From positions 186,001 through 250,000 of the forward strand of contig BJHS01000001.1 of the NCBI GenBank assembly GCA_014193315.1: 64,000 nt of DNA, read 5' to 3'. This document shows, piece by piece, positions 31,833 through 39,695 of this stretch. This stretch comes from Verrucomicrobiota bacterium (GTDB lineage: Bacteria > Verrucomicrobiota > Verrucomicrobiia > Opitutales > UBA953). Below the pieces are notes generated by a model. The model was not told where the DNA came from. It saw only the letters and a program-made list of their open reading frames with translations, and did no database searches. A program made the translations under genes and the position numbers. The first letter of the stretch is position 1, and every line of letters starts with the position of its first letter.

Positions 31833-32798
31833 ATGTCCTCCGCTACCCCGCGTCGTGATTTCCTGAAACAGTCCGCCTGGCTTTCGCTCGCCGCGTTCGG
31901 TCTGTCCGCCCGCGCCGCGGAGTCCGCGCCAGCTGGCAAGGTCTCGCGTCTGCGCACCTCGCTCAACGCCTACTCTTTCTACGTCGAGCTGAACCTCGGA
32001 CTCAAGGAGCCGAACAACCCGAAGGGCATGAACCTGCACCAGCTGCTGAACTTCGCGGCCGAGGCGGGCTTCGACGCCATCGACCTCACCGGCTATTTCT
32101 TCGCCAGTTATCCCAAGGCGCCGACCGACGCGGAGATCTTCGCGATCAAGCACGAGGCCTTCCGGCTCGGGCTTGAGATCAGCGGCAGCGGCGTGAAGAA
32201 CGAGGTCACCACGGCCGACAAGGCCCTGCGCGCCGAAGGTAAGCAGCGCATCAAGGACTGGGTCGACGTCTGCGTGAAGCTGGGCGCTCCTGTGCTGCGC
32301 GTCTTCGCCGACACCAATATCCCGCCGCAGAAGTGGCAGGCCGTCTCCGGCGGTGCAGCGCGTGACGTCGTCGAAGGCTGGATCGCGGATGATTTCCGCG
32401 AGTGCGCCGAGTATGCCGCCGCCCGCGGCATCTTCATCGGTGTGCAGAACCACGGCGATTTCCTGACGACCGGCGCCGAGCACGTCAGCCTGCTCAAGCG
32501 CGTGAACCATCCGAACTGCCGCGCCATCGTGGACACCGGCAAGTACCTGACCGAGGATCCGTACGTCGACATCGCCCTGGCCGCGCCGTACGCGGTGAAC
32601 TGGCAGGTCAAGGAGACACCGTTCGGCAAGCCGAACAAGCCGCTGACGGACATGCGCAAGATCGTGAAGATCGCCCGCGAGGCCGGTTACAACGGCTACC
32701 TGCCGATCGAATCGCTGCCCATGGGTCGCAAGAATTACGACACCCCCGGCGAACTGAAGCGCATGCTCAAGGAACTGAAGGCCGCGATCGCGGAGTGA
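31833..32798 (+). CDS. Tat-exported TIM-barrel sugar isomerase/epimerase-like protein
   Basis: From ATG 31833 (MSSATPRRDFLKQSAWLSLA), 321 residues with a twin-arginine signal (PRRDFLKQSAWLSLAAFGLSARA). The AP-endonuclease-2/xylose-isomerase-like barrel is seen in NFAAEAGFDAIDLTGYFF, KLGAPVLRVFADTN, GIFIGVQNHGDFLTT, RAIVDTGKYL, NWQVKE and YNGYLPIESLP. The acidic and His residues at strand ends (N-H-D in QNHGDF, D in VDTGKY, E in PIESLP) would bind a divalent metal. The substrate is unknown; such exported barrels are abundant in Verrucomicrobia and Planctomycetes. It is bracketed by identical 44-bp direct repeats, which is unusual for a single gene. Confidence 0.85.
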   Translation: MSSATPRRDFLKQSAWLSLAAFGLSARAAESAPAGKVSRLRTSLNAYSFYVELNLGLKEPNNPKGMNLHQLLNFAAEAGFDAIDLTGYFFASYPKAPTDAEIFAIKHEAFRLGLEISGSGVKNEVTTADKALRAEGKQRIKDWVDVCVKLGAPVLRVFADTNIPPQKWQAVSGGAARDVVEGWIADDFRECAEYAAARGIFIGVQNHGDFLTTGAEHVSLLKRVNHPNCRAIVDTGKYLTEDPYVDIALAAPYAVNWQVKETPFGKPNKPLTDMRKIVKIAREAGYNGYLPIESLPMGRKNYDTPGELKRMLKELKAAIAE

Positions 32799-32816
32799 GC
32801 GGGCGATTTCCGGTAA

Positions 32817-32860
32817 GTGCAAAAGTGCAAATCGGCCTGCGGCCTGTGCAAAGGTGCAAA
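32817..32860. repeat. 44-bp GTGCAAAA block, copy 2
   Basis: Identical over 44 bp to 31640-31683, in the same orientation, 18 bp after the isomerase-like stop. With copy 1 it brackets the gene as a direct repeat. The inner GGCC-TGC-GGCC hairpin is conserved. Confidence 0.88.
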
Positions 32861-32875
32861 TGTGGAGCCAATCCA

Positions 32876-32931
32876 GGTAGGGCCGACCATCCTTGGTCGG
32901 CCGCGGCCAAGCAGGGATGCTTGGCCCTACC
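32876..32931. repeat. Cloverleaf-like element with two 9-bp hairpins
   Basis: The outer stem is GGTAG/CTACC. Inside are two hairpins, each with a perfect 9-bp stem and a 4-nt loop: GGCCGACCA-TCCT-TGGTCGGCC (32881-32902) and GGCCAAGCA-GGGA-TGCTTGGCC (32905-32926), separated by GC. The shape recalls a REP/BIME-type unit. The GGTAGGG/CCCTACC ends are also in the hairpin at 25416. Confidence 0.78.
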
Positions 32932-32943
32932 CGATGCAGGCAT

Positions 32944-32970
32944 AAAAAAGCCCCCGTTGACGGGGGCTTG
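32944..32970 (-). terminator. Rho-independent terminator of the minus-strand isomerase-like gene
   Basis: AAGCCCCCG-TTGA-CGGGGGCTT with AAAAAA on the plus-strand left side, which is a T-run on the minus strand. It is 25 bp after the stop codon of the minus-strand gene at 32995. Confidence 0.88.
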
Positions 32971-32994
32971 GTGGCGACCGCCTCGGCGCGCCGC

Positions 32995-33828
32995 TTACTT
33001 CGCGTGGGCCTTGACGAACTCGATGTTGGCCTTCACCTGCGGGACGCTGTCGTTCCAGTCGGCTTCGTGCTCGATCGAGATGTGGCCGTCGAACTTCTGC
33101 TTCTTCAATTCCTCGAGGCAGGCGGCGACGTCGACCACGCCCTTGCCGGCGACGACGACGGGCGAGTTACCGAACTTTTCCTTGTCCTTCAGGTGCACGC
33201 TGATGATGCGGCCGCTGAGGATGCGGAGGCACTCGACGGACTTGAGGTTCGAGGTGGCCCAGTGGCCGATGTCGGCGCAGGCGCCGACGCGCTTGTCGCG
33301 GCTCTCGACGACGCCGAGGATGTAGAGGGGGTTCCAGACCTTGTACTTCGGCTTATCCATCGAGCCGCCGTGTTCGTGGAAGGCGACCTTGATGTCGGTC
33401 TCAATGGCGGCCTTTTCCCAGGCGGCGATCTGCTCGGTGGACTCGGTGCAGACGGCGTAGAGGCCCATCTTCTTGGCGAAGGCCATGATCTTGTTCACTT
33501 CCTCGGGGTTGCCGGCGCCGACGACACCGTAGTTCACCGCCTTGACGCCCTGGCGCTTCAGCTCGGCCTGCAGTTCGGCCATGGCCTCCGGGGACATGGT
33601 GTGGCTAACCTTGTCCTTGGAGCCAGGCTTGAGGACTTGGCCCGGGTAGAACTCGATCATGTTGCCGCCGGCTTCCTTGGTCTTGGCGATCGCCTCGAAC
33701 GCCGAAAAGCGGTTGAAGGTGTAGGCCTGGCAGCCGACGAACCAGCCGTTCTGGCGCAGTTCTTCGGGCAGGGGGTCGGCCTTGAGGGTCGCGACGAGCG
33801 CGAGGGCGAGGAGGGGGAGGAGGCGCAT
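32995..33828 (-). CDS. Sec-exported TIM-barrel isomerase-like protein
   Basis: 277 residues with a signal peptide (MRLLPLLALALVATLKADP). The xylose-isomerase-like barrel shows GGNMIEFYPGQVL, GVKAVNYGVVGAGNPEEV, KVAFHEHGGSMDKP, GACADIGHWATSN, ISVHLKDKEKFG and GHISIEHEADWND. Candidate metal ligands are the E/H pair of FHEHGG, D-x-x-H of CADIGHW, H of SVHLKD and E of IEHE. These are better conserved than in the plus-strand homologue at 31833, and the two are not close copies. Substrate unknown, probably a sugar or inositol derivative. It has its own terminator. Confidence 0.85.
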   Translation of the reverse strand: MRLLPLLALALVATLKADPLPEELRQNGWFVGCQAYTFNRFSAFEAIAKTKEAGGNMIEFYPGQVLKPGSKDKVSHTMSPEAMAELQAELKRQGVKAVNYGVVGAGNPEEVNKIMAFAKKMGLYAVCTESTEQIAAWEKAAIETDIKVAFHEHGGSMDKPKYKVWNPLYILGVVESRDKRVGACADIGHWATSNLKSVECLRILSGRIISVHLKDKEKFGNSPVVVAGKGVVDVAACLEELKKQKFDGHISIEHEADWNDSVPQVKANIEFVKAHAK

Positions 33829-33933
33829 GAGGGTAGGGGGTCTATGACAGAGATAGACCCGGGGTGTTCCCTAGGTCAAGAACCCCTCCCTTTGCGGCTA
33901 GCGCCGACCACGCCCCGCCGACTTGGTTTGGGC

Positions 33934-34347
33934 ATGATTTTCCAGGCTTTCTGGCAGCATTGGCTTCGTTGGTGGCAAAGGCGTGGTGCCTTGGGCGCCC
34001 AAGGCGAACGCTGGGCTGGACGGTACTACCAGCGGGCCGGAGCCTACGTCTTGGCCTCGAATTGGCGGTTCGGCGCCGATGAACTCGACCTAGTGGTGCT
34101 GGATGGCAAGGTCCTCGTGTTCGTGGAGGTCAAGACCCGGACGGCCGATCACGGGGGCGCTGGGCACGCGGCGGTGGATGCCCGCAAAAAGACGGCTTTA
34201 AGACGCGCGGCGAAGGCTTGGCTGCGCGAAATCGGCGGCGCTCCTCACCTCCGCTTTGATATCGTCGAAGTTCTGGTTTGCAAGCATGGCCCCGTCCGCA
34301 TCCTGCAACACCGCGGCGAGCCCCTTCTCGGGCCTCGCCGTTTTTGA
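33934..34347 (+). CDS. yraN: YraN-family (UPF0102) nuclease-like protein
   Basis: 137 residues with the Holliday-junction-resolvase-like fold of UPF0102: GAQGERWAGRYYQRAGAYVLASNWR, DELDLVVLDGKVLVFVEVKTRT (acidic D-E-L-D and E-V-K catalytic-type residues) and DARKKTALRRAAKAWL. The family's cellular role is unresolved. The N-terminus (MIFQAFWQHWLRWWQRRGAL) is unusually Trp-rich and amphipathic, and another start further in is possible. zwf follows after 6 bp, so the two are probably co-transcribed. Confidence 0.9.
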   Translation: MIFQAFWQHWLRWWQRRGALGAQGERWAGRYYQRAGAYVLASNWRFGADELDLVVLDGKVLVFVEVKTRTADHGGAGHAAVDARKKTALRRAAKAWLREIGGAPHLRFDIVEVLVCKHGPVRILQHRGEPLLGPRRF

Positions 34348-34353
34348 ATACCG

Positions 34354-35898
34354 ATGTCCGAAACCGACCGTCATCCGTTCCTCTCCGGCCTCAGCAAGCA
34401 CCGCGGCGCCCAGCCCACTTGCGTGGTCATCTTCGGCGCCTCGGGCGACTTGGCGGCCCGGAAGCTGCTCCCCGCGCTCTACAACCTGGCCGTGGACAGC
34501 CTGCTCCCCGCCGACTTCCACCTGATCGGGTTCGGGCGCAAGCCGATCCCGGAGGCCGATTTCCGCGCCCAAGCCGGGGCCGATATCCAGAAGTTCTCCC
34601 GCCGGGAGTTCCGGGCCGACATCTGGAAGCGCGTCGAGGACAACACTTCCTACCAGGTCGGTGGCTATGACGAGCCGGCCGCCTACGCCGCCTTGAAGGA
34701 GCAGATCGCCGCCGCCGAGAAGCGCGCCGGTCGCCCCCTCCAGCTGGTGTTTTACGTCTCGACCCCGCCGACCGTGTTCGAGGCCATCCTCGAGAACCTC
34801 GGCCAGTCCGGCCTCGCCGCCCGCGGGCTGGGCACCGACCTCGAGAGCAAGGTCATCATCGAGAAGCCCTTTGGCAAGGACCTCGACTCCGCCGTCCACC
34901 TCAACGCCGTCGCTGCCCGCAACTTCCGCGAGTCCCAGATCTTCCGCATCGACCATTATCTCGGCAAGGAGACGGTCCAGGACCTCCTCGTCCTGCGTTT
35001 CGCTAACCCGATCTTCGAACCGCTCTGGAATCGTCGGCACGTCGACCACGTGCAGATCACCGTCGCCGAGGAGCTCGGCGTGGGGACCCGCGGTGGCTAC
35101 TACGACGGCAGTGGCGCCACGCGCGACATGCTGCAGAACCACACCATGCAGCTCCTCGCGCTCGTCGCGATGGATCAGCCTCGCTCCCTTTCCGCCGAGC
35201 ATATCCGCGACGAGAAGGTCAAACTGCTCGAGTCGATCAGCCCGCTGCGCCTCGGGGCCAACGGCGACGCCGTCCGTGCGCAGTACGCCGAAGGCCTTTC
35301 GGGCGGCGAGAAGGTCCCCGGTTACCTGGCCGAGAAGGACATCCCGGAGACCTCCCCGACCGAGACGTTCTGCGCCTTGCGCCTCTCCATCGAGAACAGC
35401 CGCTGGTCCGGCGTGCCGTTCTACATGCGCTCGGGTAAGCGCCTCGCCCGCCGCGTCTCGGAGATCGCGATCCAGTTCAAGCAGCCGGAGTCCGGCCTCT
35501 TCGCCGGCGACGCGCGCTACGACCTCGCCCCGAACCGCCTCGTCATCCAGATTCAGCCCGACGAAGGCACGACGCTGGTGCTCAACTCCAAGGTTCCCGG
35601 CCTCGAGCCGCGCACCCAGCCGGTCCGCCTGAGCTTCCGCTACGCGACTACCTATGGGTCCAACACGCCCGAGGCCTATGAGCGCCTGATCCTCGACGGG
35701 ATCGTCGGCGACCGCACGCTCTTCATCCGCGGCGACGAGACCGAGGCCTCTTGGCGTCTCTTCACGCCGCTGCTGCAGTCCTGGCAGCAGCAGGGCCGCG
35801 AAGGGGTCGAGACCTACGCGTCCGGCTCCTGGGGGCCCGCGGGCGGCAACGCCCTCCTGGCCGCCCACGGCCACGCCTGGCGCAACGTCGGCCGCTAA
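34354..35898 (+). CDS. zwf: Glucose-6-phosphate 1-dehydrogenase
   Basis: Oxidises glucose-6-phosphate to 6-phosphogluconolactone with NADP+, entry to the oxidative pentose phosphate path. The 514 residues carry the dinucleotide-binding loop (VIFGASGDLAARKLLPALYNL), the catalytic block RIDHYLGKETVQDLLVLRFAN and a substrate-binding MRSGKRLARRV. The N-terminal SGLSKHRGAQPT before the Rossmann fold is a short extension. The next gene, opcA, starts 2 bp after the stop codon and likely codes the assembly or redox-control partner. Confidence 0.96.
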   Translation: MSETDRHPFLSGLSKHRGAQPTCVVIFGASGDLAARKLLPALYNLAVDSLLPADFHLIGFGRKPIPEADFRAQAGADIQKFSRREFRADIWKRVEDNTSYQVGGYDEPAAYAALKEQIAAAEKRAGRPLQLVFYVSTPPTVFEAILENLGQSGLAARGLGTDLESKVIIEKPFGKDLDSAVHLNAVAARNFRESQIFRIDHYLGKETVQDLLVLRFANPIFEPLWNRRHVDHVQITVAEELGVGTRGGYYDGSGATRDMLQNHTMQLLALVAMDQPRSLSAEHIRDEKVKLLESISPLRLGANGDAVRAQYAEGLSGGEKVPGYLAEKDIPETSPTETFCALRLSIENSRWSGVPFYMRSGKRLARRVSEIAIQFKQPESGLFAGDARYDLAPNRLVIQIQPDEGTTLVLNSKVPGLEPRTQPVRLSFRYATTYGSNTPEAYERLILDGIVGDRTLFIRGDETEASWRLFTPLLQSWQQQGREGVETYASGSWGPAGGNALLAAHGHAWRNVGR

Positions 35899-35900
35899 TC

Positions 35901-36869
35901 ATGGCCCACCCGTTGATCGACGCGCTCCCGGGTAACCCGGTCAAGATTTCCGCCGTACTCCCCTCCCTCGACAAGGCTTGGGCGGAGGAAGGGGAAGAAG
36001 CCTCGCGCGCTTCGCAGATGAACGTCGTCCTGATGTTCGGCGCTGGCGTCTCCTCGGAGGACGCGCAGGCCCGCTTCGACGAAGCCATCCGCTTCGCCCA
36101 GCGCTACCCGTGCCGCCTCGTGATCCTTGCCGCGCGTCCGGTCGCCGAGGCCGCCGCCGTGCTCGAGGCCAAGGTCAACGTCCTCTGCTTCTTCGATCCC
36201 TCGCGCCGCGGCAAGCGCTGCTGTGAGGCGCTGATGCTCGCCCACGGTGCGCCGACCGCCGAACTCGAATCGCTCGTCTCCACCTGGCTCGAAGGCGACT
36301 TGCCCGTCAACCTCTGGGCGCACGGCGTCACCGTCGCGGAGTTCCAGCCTTGGCTGGCTTGGACGTCGCGCTGCCGGCGCGTCGTCGCCGACCGCTCCCT
36401 GGTGGGCGATGATTTCTTCAAGCTGGCGTTCCCCAACCCGAAGTCGGTCCGCGACCTCGCCGTGGCGCGCTGCCTGCCGGTCCGGCAGGCGCTCGGCCAA
36501 TTCCTCGCCGCGCATGCGCCCGCCGAACTCGTCCGCGGGCTCCGCTCGGTGACGATCAACCACGGTCCGGCGCTGCAGGGCGAGGCCGCCGGGCTGCTCG
36601 AATGGATGCGGGTTTGCCTCACGCATTGCGCCGGCCTCTCCCGCTCGCACCTCGACGCCACTTTCGCGCTTTCGCCCAAGGCCCCGCCCGGCGACAGCCT
36701 CGATGCGGAGTGGGTTTTTGCCGATGGGGCCCGTTTTTCGTGGGAGCACGCCGACCAAGGGACCCGCGCGATCATCACCTTCGCGCGGAGCCGTCAGTCC
36801 GCACCGGTCACGCAGCGCGTCGCCTTGATGGGTGCGCCCGCGGCCTTGTCGGAAGCGGTTTTCTTTTAA
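35901..36869 (+). CDS. opcA: OpcA-like glucose-6-phosphate dehydrogenase assembly/redox-control protein
   Basis: 322 residues from ATG 35901. The arrangement MNVVLMFGAG, EAIRFAQRYPCRLVILAA, then VNLWAHGVTVAEFQPWLAWTSRCRRVVADRS fits OpcA, which in cyanobacteria and actinobacteria makes Zwf active and subject to redox control. Cys residues are scattered (about 75, 100, 114, 115, 154 and more), including a CC pair, but the cyanobacterial redox Cys cannot be identified by eye. It follows zwf by 2 bp, as in other OpcA systems. Identification rests on synteny plus the overall pattern. Confidence 0.82.
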   Translation: MAHPLIDALPGNPVKISAVLPSLDKAWAEEGEEASRASQMNVVLMFGAGVSSEDAQARFDEAIRFAQRYPCRLVILAARPVAEAAAVLEAKVNVLCFFDPSRRGKRCCEALMLAHGAPTAELESLVSTWLEGDLPVNLWAHGVTVAEFQPWLAWTSRCRRVVADRSLVGDDFFKLAFPNPKSVRDLAVARCLPVRQALGQFLAAHAPAELVRGLRSVTINHGPALQGEAAGLLEWMRVCLTHCAGLSRSHLDATFALSPKAPPGDSLDAEWVFADGARFSWEHADQGTRAIITFARSRQSAPVTQRVALMGAPAALSEAVFF

Positions 36870-36930
36870 GCCTTACCGGCGGCCGGCTTCATCCGCCGTC
36901 CTCCCTCGCCGATGGTTGTCCAGCCCTTGC

Positions 36931-37539
36931 TCAGGCGACGCCGTTCTCGCGCATCCAAGCGGCCATGAGCTGGAACGCCTTGGCGCGGTGGCTGATCTTG
37001 TCCTTCTCCTTGGGGGAGAGTTGCCCGAAGGTCTGCTCGTGGTTGGCCGGCACGAAGAGCGAATCGTAGCCGAAGCCTTCGGCGCCGATTTCGGCCTCGA
37101 GGATCTTGCCCCAGCACTGGCCCACGAATTTACCGACTTCTTGGTTGGGTCCGAGGAGGATGAGGTGGCACTCGAAGCGCGCGCCGCGCTTATGGGCCGG
37201 CGCCTTCTTCATGGTCTCGAGCAGCTTGGCCCGGTTCTGGGCGTCGGTCGCGCCGACGCCGGCATAGATGGCGGAGTCGACGCCCGGGCCGCCTTGCAAG
37301 GCATCGCAACAAAGGCCGCTGTCGTCCGCGAGGACCCAGGCTTTCTGGGGGGTGATCTCGCGGAGAGCGTTGGCCTTCAGGCGGCAGTTGCCGTTAAAGG
37401 TGCCGGTGATTTCTTCGACATACGGCATGCCTCCGAGGTCCTTCGCGGAGCGGACTTTAACCGCGAGTCGCGCTTGCGCGAACATGCGCCCGAATTCCTC
37501 GGCCTTATGTACATTGCCCGTCGCCAGGTAGATATCCAT
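36931..37539 (-). CDS. rdgB: dITP/XTP pyrophosphatase (RdgB/HAM1 family)
   Basis: Hydrolyses deaminated purine nucleoside triphosphates (ITP, dITP, XTP) to monophosphates, keeping them out of nucleic acids. The 202 residues from ATG 37539 (MDIYLATGNVHKAEEFGRMF) have the family N-terminus (ATGN..K), the catalytic-acid segment VLADDSGLCCDALQGGPGVDSAIYAG, and a C-terminal GYDSLFVPANHEQTFGQLSPKEKDKISHRAKAF. All key blocks are present. The frame extends upstream, but that part is the 8-bp array at 37591. It is convergent with opcA. Confidence 0.94.
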   Translation of the reverse strand: MDIYLATGNVHKAEEFGRMFAQARLAVKVRSAKDLGGMPYVEEITGTFNGNCRLKANALREITPQKAWVLADDSGLCCDALQGGPGVDSAIYAGVGATDAQNRAKLLETMKKAPAHKRGARFECHLILLGPNQEVGKFVGQCWGKILEAEIGAEGFGYDSLFVPANHEQTFGQLSPKEKDKISHRAKAFQLMAAWMRENGVA

Positions 37540-37590
37540 GCCCGCAATGTGAGTGCCCGTCAGGGAGAAGGCAAGGAGGGGAGGCTCTCT

Positions 37591-37713
37591 GTTGGTCCGT
37601 TGAACAGTTGGCAGGTTGGCCAGGGAAGGCCTTGGGTGCGGGGGCTGGTTCTCCCTTTTTAAAATGGCAAGTGGTGCGCCCTGGCCAACTGGCCAACGAA
37701 TCAACCGATCAAC
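37591..37713. repeat. Inverted pair of degenerate 8-bp tandem arrays (GTTGACCA type), second locus
   Basis: Left arm 37591-37622: GTTGGTCC, GTTGAACA, GTTGGCAG, GTTGGCCA. Right arm 37682-37713: TGGCCAAC, TGGCCAAC, GAATCAAC, CGATCAAC. Exactly four 8-mers on each side, as at 22964, with a spacer of 59 bp. It lies between divergent rdgB and coaB; the rest of that gap (37714-37832) shows no feature. Confidence 0.87.
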
Positions 37714-37832
37714 ACTTCTGCACAAGCTTCAGTCCTTCAGGATTGTTTCCGCCCCCTTCCTCGGCCAAGGTAGCCCCAGGGTTGGGCCTCACCGCCAACC
37801 GCTACCCGCCGTCACCCATTCGCTTCCGCCCC

Positions 37833-38486
37833 TTGTCCCTCCGCTGCCTCATCACCGCCGGCCCGACCCGCGAGTTCCTCGACCCGGTCCGCTTCGTCAG
37901 CAACCCGTCGACGGGCAAGATGGGCTATGCCCTGGCCGCCGCCGCCCGGGCCGCAGGTTGGACGGTCGACCTCGTTTCCGGTCCGGTCTCCCTGCCTGAG
38001 CCCGCCGGGGTCATGGTCTACCCAGTCGTCTCCGCGGCCGAGATGCTCCGGCAGACGGATGCCTTGTTCGGCCCTTGCGATATTTTGATTATGACCGCCG
38101 CGGTCAGCGACTGGCGCCCGCAGGTCAGCCACCCGCAGAAACTCAAGAAGACCGGCGAAGCCCTGACCGTCGAGTTCGAGCCGACCGAGGACATCCTCGC
38201 CGCGCTCGCCCGCCGCCGCCGACCCGACCAGCTCCTCGTCGGCTTCGCCGCCGAGACCGAGGACGTGGAGGCCCACGCCTTGGCCAAGCTCGCCCGCAAA
38301 GACGTCGACCTGATCGCCGCCAATTCGGTGGCGGGTCCCCAAGGCGCGTTTGGCTCCGACCAGAACCGGCTCGTGCTCCTCGGGCGCGACGGCTTCCGTG
38401 CCGTCCTCGGGCCCGCCGCCAAGACCGCCGTCGCAACCGCCTTGATCGCCCAGCTCGCGCCCTTCCTCGCGGCGCGTTCCCGCTAA
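37833..38486 (+). CDS. coaB: Phosphopantothenate--cysteine ligase domain (CoaB-only)
   Basis: Joins 4'-phosphopantothenate to cysteine in coenzyme A synthesis. From a TTG at 37833 ([20 protein letters not shown]) the 217 residues have the CoaB signature [17 protein letters not shown], the substrate-binding [13 protein letters not shown], the [21 protein letters not shown] block and [25 protein letters not shown]. No CoaC (flavin decarboxylase) half is fused to it, unlike the usual CoaBC; that activity must be encoded elsewhere. TTG was picked because conservation begins right after it and no in-frame ATG lies close. The kinase gene follows after 1 bp. Confidence 0.88.
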   Translation: MSLRCLITAGPTREFLDPVRFVSNPSTGKMGYALAAAARAAGWTVDLVSGPVSLPEPAGVMVYPVVSAAEMLRQTDALFGPCDILIMTAAVSDWRPQVSHPQKLKKTGEALTVEFEPTEDILAALARRRRPDQLLVGFAAETEDVEAHALAKLARKDVDLIAANSVAGPQGAFGSDQNRLVLLGRDGFRAVLGPAAKTAVATALIAQLAPFLAARSR

Positions 38487-38487
38487 G

Positions 38488-39657
38488 ATGTCCCGCCGCC
38501 GCTCCAGTTCGCTGGACCGTATCCTCGGTCGACTCGAAGGCCTCGACGCCCAGAACCTCGCCATCCTTGCCCGCCGAATCGAGCGCGAGCGCGACCTCAT
38601 GGAGACGGTGCTCGACACGCTCCGCGAGGGCGTGCTGGTGCTCGCCCAAGACGGTGCCGTGGAATACGCCAACGCCGCGGCCGTCGTCCTGCTCGGGGCC
38701 GACCCGACCGAGGTCAACGGCGCGGACCTCCGGCGTTTCTCGCCCGACATCGCCGCGGCGCTCGACCTGCCCGGCGAAGTCGAGGGGATGACGCGCGAAC
38801 TCGAAGTCCGCTACCCGGAGCCGCGCGTGCTGCGACTGCACCTGGCCCGCGTGGCCGACGCCCATTCCGCCGACCGGACCCGCCGCGTGGTCGTCCTGAG
38901 CGACGTCACCGCCGAGCGCACGCAGACCGAGGACCGGGTTGAGAGCGAGCGCATCGACTCCATCATGGCACTCGCCGCGGGCGTCGCCCACGAGGTCGGC
39001 AACCCGCTCAACGCGATTGGCATCCATTTGCAATTGCTCCAGCGCGAGGCCGAGAAGCTCGGCGACTCGCCGGCCGCCCAGAAGGTGCGTCAGGCCGCCG
39101 AGGTTTGCCGTGGGGAGATCTCCCGCCTCGATGGGATCGTGCGCGACTTCCTCGGGGCGATCCGGCCGACCCCGCCCAACTTCGCCGACACCGACCTCGT
39201 GGCCGTGGTGGCCGAGGCGATGACGCTCCTGCGCGACCAGATGGAGCAGCTGGGGGTGCGGGTGCAGGTCGACCTCCCGGGCTCGATGCCCGCGATTTTG
39301 GCGGACCGCAACCAGGTTAAGCAGGCGCTTTTCAATGCCACGAAGAACGCCCTCGAGGCGATGGATCGCGGCGGGGAACTGTTCGTGACCTTGTCGTCCG
39401 ACGACGAGTGGGCGGTGCTTTCGATCCGCGACACCGGCGTCGGGATCCCGGCTGACCGGCTGACGCGGGTCTTCGATGCCTATTACACGACCAAGGAATC
39501 GGGCGGCGGCCTCGGCATGCTCATCATCCTGAAGATCATGCGGGCGCATGGCGGCTCGGTGGATATCCGTAGTACCCCTGACGTCGGCACGACCGTGACC
39601 CTGCGTTTCCCCCTCAAGCAACGTAGGGTCCGTACCCTAGACGCTCCGCGGGCTTGA
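38488..39657 (+). CDS. Cytoplasmic PAS-type sensor histidine kinase (NtrB-like)
   Basis: 389 residues without membrane segments. It has an N-terminal helical part (LEGLDAQNLAILARRIERERD), a PAS-like domain (about 38-142, VLDTLREGVLVLAQDGAVEYANAAA), a dimerisation/H-box with H168 in AAGVAHEVGNPLNAIGIHLQ, and the HATPase domain with the N box NQVKQALFNATKNALEAM, the G1 box DTGVGIP and G2 GGGLGML. It most resembles NtrB-type kinases that feed sigma-54 activators; rpoN is in this window, but no response regulator is adjacent. Its last codons cross a small TAGGGT/ACCCTA hairpin (39625-39641). Confidence 0.88.
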   Translation: MSRRRSSSLDRILGRLEGLDAQNLAILARRIERERDLMETVLDTLREGVLVLAQDGAVEYANAAAVVLLGADPTEVNGADLRRFSPDIAAALDLPGEVEGMTRELEVRYPEPRVLRLHLARVADAHSADRTRRVVVLSDVTAERTQTEDRVESERIDSIMALAAGVAHEVGNPLNAIGIHLQLLQREAEKLGDSPAAQKVRQAAEVCRGEISRLDGIVRDFLGAIRPTPPNFADTDLVAVVAEAMTLLRDQMEQLGVRVQVDLPGSMPAILADRNQVKQALFNATKNALEAMDRGGELFVTLSSDDEWAVLSIRDTGVGIPADRLTRVFDAYYTTKESGGGLGMLIILKIMRAHGGSVDIRSTPDVGTTVTLRFPLKQRRVRTLDAPRA

Positions 39658-39695
39658 AACTTTCTCGGCTTCCCGCAGTCTTACCTTTCCTCCCC

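Noticed and set aside
31640-32860. Composite transposon around the isomerase-like gene
   Set aside because: The 44-bp repeats are direct and short, and no transposase or target duplication is visible; kept only as direct repeats.
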